Below, in pieces: positions 4,960-8,124 of a stretch of 8,124 nt of DNA. Within the stretch, counting starts at the first letter, position 1. Every line of letters begins with the position of its first letter. This DNA comes from Opitutales bacterium (GTDB taxonomy: Bacteria > Verrucomicrobiota > Verrucomicrobiia > Opitutales > Opitutaceae), in assembly GCA_021772595.1 (NCBI GenBank), contig JAJFLS010000431.1, positions 1-8,124 of the forward strand. Reading direction: 5' to 3'. The notes beneath the pieces were generated by a model, which saw nothing but the letters and a program-made list of their open reading frames with translations, searched no databases and was not told the origin of the DNA. A program made the position numbers and the translations under genes.

Positions 4960-7575
4960 CTACTGTTCAACAAGCACAGTATTATTACCCGACAATAGGA
5001 TAATCGAGCCGTCTTCGATTTGTTCAGCCGAAACGGGATCACCATTTATGGTAAGCTGATCCACCGTCGGCATACCCAGGCTCGCCAGATCGATTCTTAC
5101 ACGCGTATTGGTTGGCGTCGCCACAGTTATTTCGATCGCTGCGGGACCCACATCCCAAGCCACTTCCAGCAAACCCCTTGGAGTCGGGATCGCTCCGTTG
5201 CGTTGAAGAAGGCGATTGGACGGATAGTAGCGCAGCACGACTTCCTCGAGTCCCGGCTGCGTCGGTTCGATCCCTAGAATGTAACGAGCAAAGAGGCCCG
5301 GAAAAAAGGCGCTTTCGGTTTGGGCATCGCTTCGCCCAGTATCGACTGGCTGGACACGACCGCTTCGCCCGGTTCGATCAAGCCACCACTCTTCCCATAA
5401 GGTCCCATTCGTCTCCCGTTCCAACATATGTCCGAATCGATCCCAGGCCAATTCCCACGACTCATCCGCATAGCCCGCCTCACACAGCCCCGCATGCAAG
5501 AAGTAAGACATCGCGGGCGTGACCATCACAAGTCCCGATTCGCTGCGAACGAAGCTGTGTTTTTCAACCTTACTCAACCGAGCTGCAATCTGTTTCATTT
5601 GCGCTGAGTCCGCAATCTTCAGAGCCATGGCCATCGCGTTGCCATGTTCGCTGAACTGCTCGGATCGATTCCGGTCGATCAAGGCATCAGCAAAAAGGCC
5701 TTCTTCGGGATCCCACGCCTGCTCGCGCACCGTTTTTCGCACCTTTTGAGCTCGTTGCATGTAGATCTCGGAATCCAGTTCCTCCAACCACTCAAGCGTC
5801 TGAGCGAAGTCTTCGAGCGCTCCCAGATAGTGACCATTGAGACAAACATTCGCTCCGCGTCGGTCGATTAGCGCATGGTCCAGCCAGTAGGATTGCGGAG
5901 GATTGTCGATCAGTCCATCGGCGTTCGTGTAGCCATGCAGAAGCTGGAGCAGTTTTCGAGCTGCAGGCAGCAGTTCGCGCGTCGTCGCTCGGTCCCCCGA
6001 ATAGAGCAGGTATTGGTGAAGACCCCGTATCCAAAAACAGTTGGAGTCGAGAATAACCATAAAGTCATTCCCGTGCCGGGGGGCGTAGGCAGGCATAAGG
6101 CCGTCGGCCAATTGCTCCTCCGCAATCTGCTTCAAGTAGCGGCGTTGCAGATCCGTGTCACCAAAAACTGGATAATTTCCCAGATTCGCATAGTAGGCCG
6201 TCTGCGCGTATTGCCGCCGTTCCCGGTAGTTGTCGGTGTAGGCATCGGTCGCGCACACACGCAAGGTCCTCGCTGCAGCATCCCACAACGTTTGCAGTTC
6301 CGGGGCGTCCGGGACCTCAAACAAGCCCTTTTGCTCAAACGGATATTCGCTCCGCATAAGTCCAGCCCCGAACAGCGTCGCCGCTTCGGGAAGGTGACGG
6401 AAAACCACCGCCAGCCAGCGTGTCGGTTTCATATAGAACGCTTCCCATTGCTCGCGCTCGCCCGACAGGACGATTCGGTCGACATAAGTCGACGCCACGA
6501 TCGGCGACTGCACGCTTTCATTTAGAAGATAAGGCGCCGACATAATGTCGACCACCGTCCCGGCTGGTCCATCGATATCCAGAAAAGGCCTACCGTTTTG
6601 GACATCGCCCAAATCATAGACAACAGTTCTGATCTCGTCTTTGTCGTTAGCTGGAATGGCAACGGGTCCATTGTCATCGACCGCAGACTCGCCCCGCCCC
6701 GAAACCCGAATCCGTGAGATTACCGGCACGTCGATCCACCGGTCCGCACTGAAATCCGCTCCACCCTTCGGGGCTGGAATACTGCTGGCATAGACTGGCT
6801 GGCCCGCCTTTGTGACACTCTCCTTTAGATACGGAATATCCCGAGCGACCAGCGACGTCCAAGGTGGGGTCAAATGAGTTGGCCGATCATTCTTCTGGGG
6901 TGCCGGCCACCCGATTTCGCGACTGAGCGTCCGAGCGCTCAACCATCGGCTGTCATCGAAATCCAGGTCGGACCACCTCTCGGAACCGAGGCGCAGATCC
7001 ATCCGGTCAGCGTCCTCGAGATGAAACCGAGCCATCCTCGGCGAGGCGTTTTGCCAGCGTTCATCTGGCCAAACCCGCCAACTGCCATCCGTCTGAATCG
7101 GGCTCGCCAAAGCGCCAGGCGAAAAGTCGAGCTGTGCCAGCAGCCCTGCACGCGAAGCTCCGTAGAAGGAGACGCCTTCGCGTTGATGATGTACCCGGAT
7201 TGCCAGGACATTCTCTCCTGCACTCAGAGCATCCGCGATGTCCAAGACATCAAAGGACTGATGATGGGGAGCCGACCGGGCCGGGCCGCTACCGATATAG
7301 TTTCCGTTGATGAATAGCTCGTACCGCGAGCTTGCGGTTATCGATAGGACTGCCCGCTCTTTCTTGCCAGACAGCCTAAAGGTTTTGCGAGCCAGAAGCA
7401 TGTCGGCGTCCTCGTCTTCCGGCATCCAGATCCATTGGGCTCGCCAATTAGTCGCCGTCGCATCGTCCTGCGAGATTCCCCAGTCTTTCCCTCCTGTTGG
7501 TGACTGAGCCTGGAGAGCGCTCCAAACTAGAGTGTTTGCCACGACCAAGACTATGAGATATTTTTCGAAACGCAC
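4960..7575 (-). CDS. Secreted family 78-like glycoside hydrolase (divergent alpha-L-rhamnosidase)
   Basis: An 871-aa protein with the domain order of bacterial alpha-L-rhamnosidases, which release terminal L-rhamnose. An Sec signal peptide (MRFEK then a hydrophobic run) ends near LQAQ (21-24). AQWIWMPEDEDAD (46-58) is a typical GH78 opening. N-terminal beta domains, including YELFINGNYIGSGPAR (85-100), run to about 410. The (alpha/alpha)6 barrel covers about 415-765 and a C-terminal beta domain follows (LGIEPTQPGLEEV). The likely acid is E452 in TDNYRERRQY and the likely base E728 in TLWEEWW. The usual D-C-P-x-R-E-R...W-x-G-D signature is altered: one residue shorter, no Cys-Pro, Tyr for Trp, Thr for the last Asp. 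The late N-H pair is S755-A756. Substrate may therefore not be rhamnoside. The GTG start at 7575 is fixed by a TAG codon immediately upstream; AGAAGG overlaps the GTG, too close to be a normal ribosome site, so coupling to the upstream gene 24 bases away is likely. Confidence 0.82.
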   Translation of the reverse strand: MRFEKYLIVLVVANTLVWSALQAQSPTGGKDWGISQDDATATNWRAQWIWMPEDEDADMLLARKTFRLSGKKERAVLSITASSRYELFINGNYIGSGPARSAPHHQSFDVLDIADALSAGENVLAIRVHHQREGVSFYGASRAGLLAQLDFSPGALASPIQTDGSWRVWPDERWQNASPRMARFHLEDADRMDLRLGSERWSDLDFDDSRWLSARTLSREIGWPAPQKNDRPTHLTPPWTSLVARDIPYLKESVTKAGQPVYASSIPAPKGGADFSADRWIDVPVISRIRVSGRGESAVDDNGPVAIPANDKDEIRTVVYDLGDVQNGRPFLDIDGPAGTVVDIMSAPYLLNESVQSPIVASTYVDRIVLSGEREQWEAFYMKPTRWLAVVFRHLPEAATLFGAGLMRSEYPFEQKGLFEVPDAPELQTLWDAAARTLRVCATDAYTDNYRERRQYAQTAYYANLGNYPVFGDTDLQRRYLKQIAEEQLADGLMPAYAPRHGNDFMVILDSNCFWIRGLHQYLLYSGDRATTRELLPAARKLLQLLHGYTNADGLIDNPPQSYWLDHALIDRRGANVCLNGHYLGALEDFAQTLEWLEELDSEIYMQRAQKVRKTVREQAWDPEEGLFADALIDRNRSEQFSEHGNAMAMALKIADSAQMKQIAARLSKVEKHSFVRSESGLVMVTPAMSYFLHAGLCEAGYADESWELAWDRFGHMLERETNGTLWEEWWLDRTGRSGRVQPVDTGRSDAQTESAFFPGLFARYILGIEPTQPGLEEVVLRYYPSNRLLQRNGAIPTPRGLLEVAWDVGPAAIEITVATPTNTRVRIDLASLGMPTVDQLTINGDPVSAEQIEDGSIILLSGNNTVLVEQ

Positions 7576-7599
7576 CTTCTAGGGAATTGCTTAATACGA

Positions 7600-8124
7600 T
7601 TAATTCTTAGCGACCCAGCTAATCAGATTCAATAGAATCTTATCTGCCACCGGGTCCACGCCCAGGTTTTCGACGATTCGCAACTGGGAGACAATGCCTC
7701 GTCCCTTACCATAGGGAACCTCGGCCAAATCAGCACCCCACCAAGATTCGCCGGGGCCTGAATAATGCAGCTTGTGGTCGTACGAGAACCAGTCGTATCC
7801 GATCGAGGCAACGATCGCCTCGCTGTCCAAACCCTTCAGAGTCTGGGTCGCCCAGACGTTTTCATAAAGATCACGCATCATGGTATTCGTCGGCAACCCC
7901 GCAAAGATGGGATGATCCGAAACCAGATGGGGGATACAGGTCCAAAGGCCCTGCGCTGCATGGACATCCGCGCTAAAGGGAAACGCAGGTGCTTCAACTT
8001 GATTGGATTCGCCACGTACGAACTTCGCTCCAGCGCCTTCGATGTAGACCGCAGCCCCCCCTCCTTGGATGAAATCAAGCAGCGAAGCGAAGCGCTGTTT
8101 GCCTGCCATATTTTTCGGCCGAAC
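7600..8124 (-). CDS. C-terminal part of a probable glycoside hydrolase (GH2-type) with glutamine amidotransferase-like end domain
   Basis: The frame is open through the right edge, so the N-terminus is missing; 174 codons are visible. The ATG at 8109 is internal, because coding continues upstream as VRPKN. The visible part resembles the class I glutamine amidotransferase-like (ThuA-like) domain at the end of some GH2-type beta-galactosidase/glucuronidase-like proteins of Verrucomicrobiota and Bacteroidota. Its features are FIQGGGAAVYIEGAG, DHPIFAGLP, MMRDLYENVW, HYSGPGESWWGADLAEVPYG and SQLRIVENLGVDPVADKIL. No Cys-His-Glu amidotransferase triad is evident, so the domain is probably binding or structural. 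The stop is 24 bases before the GH78-like start, which fits one operon for polysaccharide breakdown. The GH2 assignment rests on recalled similarity of this tail only; another hydrolase carrying the same domain, or a stand-alone ThuA-like protein, is possible. Confidence 0.55.
   Translation of the reverse strand, partial: VRPKNMAGKQRFASLLDFIQGGGAAVYIEGAGAKFVRGESNQVEAPAFPFSADVHAAQGLWTCIPHLVSDHPIFAGLPTNTMMRDLYENVWATQTLKGLDSEAIVASIGYDWFSYDHKLHYSGPGESWWGADLAEVPYGKGRGIVSQLRIVENLGVDPVADKILLNLISWVAKN

Noticed and set aside
5875..6525. 216-codon plus-strand frame antisense to the glycoside hydrolase gene.
   Set aside because: It lies wholly opposite the conserved catalytic barrel, is Arg-rich, and has no recognisable domain or ribosome site; best explained as a shadow of the real gene.
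6874..7317. 147-codon plus-strand frame opposite the N-terminal part of the glycoside hydrolase.
   Set aside because: No family resemblance; the opposite strand encodes a well-supported protein over the whole length.
7576..7580. AGAAGG as the ribosome binding site of the GH78-like gene.
   Set aside because: It overlaps the first base of the GTG start, leaving no spacer; a start at normal distance downstream does not exist in frame.

Overview
The window looks like chromosomal DNA of a bacterium of the Planctomycetota-Verrucomicrobiota-Chlamydiota (PVC) group. The main reason is an adjacent pair of genes that is a hallmark of these phyla: a PSCyt1/PSCyt2/PSD1 (DUF1549/DUF1553) c-type cytochrome-like protein followed by a Tat-exported DUF1501 protein. 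The glycoside hydrolases and the style of the intergenic repeats make me lean to Verrucomicrobiota (Opitutae-like), but this is inference and no marker gene is present.

Layout. Positions 1-375 contain no convincing gene. They hold a terminator-like hairpin and a symmetrically nested set of palindromic repeats that all begin with GTAG. Positions 376-3216 (+) encode the exported cytochrome-like protein. Positions 3217-3322 contain a two-hairpin, GTAG-flanked repeat that runs straight into a T9 tract. Positions 3323-4744 (+) encode the DUF1501 protein. Positions 4745-4959 separate convergent genes and carry a third GTAG-flanked inverted repeat with its own central hairpin. On the minus strand, a gene cut by the right edge (8124-7600) encodes the C-terminal part of a probable glycoside hydrolase with a class I glutamine amidotransferase-like end domain. 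It is followed after 24 bases by a secreted, divergent family 78 (alpha-L-rhamnosidase-like) glycoside hydrolase (7575-4960).

How the genes may work together. Both minus-strand genes look like carbohydrate hydrolases and probably form one operon for breaking down a rhamnose-containing or otherwise complex plant or algal polysaccharide. The plus-strand pair is probably co-transcribed and acts outside the cytoplasm; its biochemical role is unknown for the whole family. Whether the two convergent units share a substrate cannot be decided from this window.

The most unusual content is not in the genes. Each of the three large non-coding gaps carries a different GTAG-headed inverted-repeat pair, four repeat types in all. 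This resembles REP/BIME elements dispersed by a REP-associated tyrosine transposase (RAYT), although no such transposase is encoded here. No tRNA, rRNA, CRISPR array, insertion sequence or phage gene was seen.
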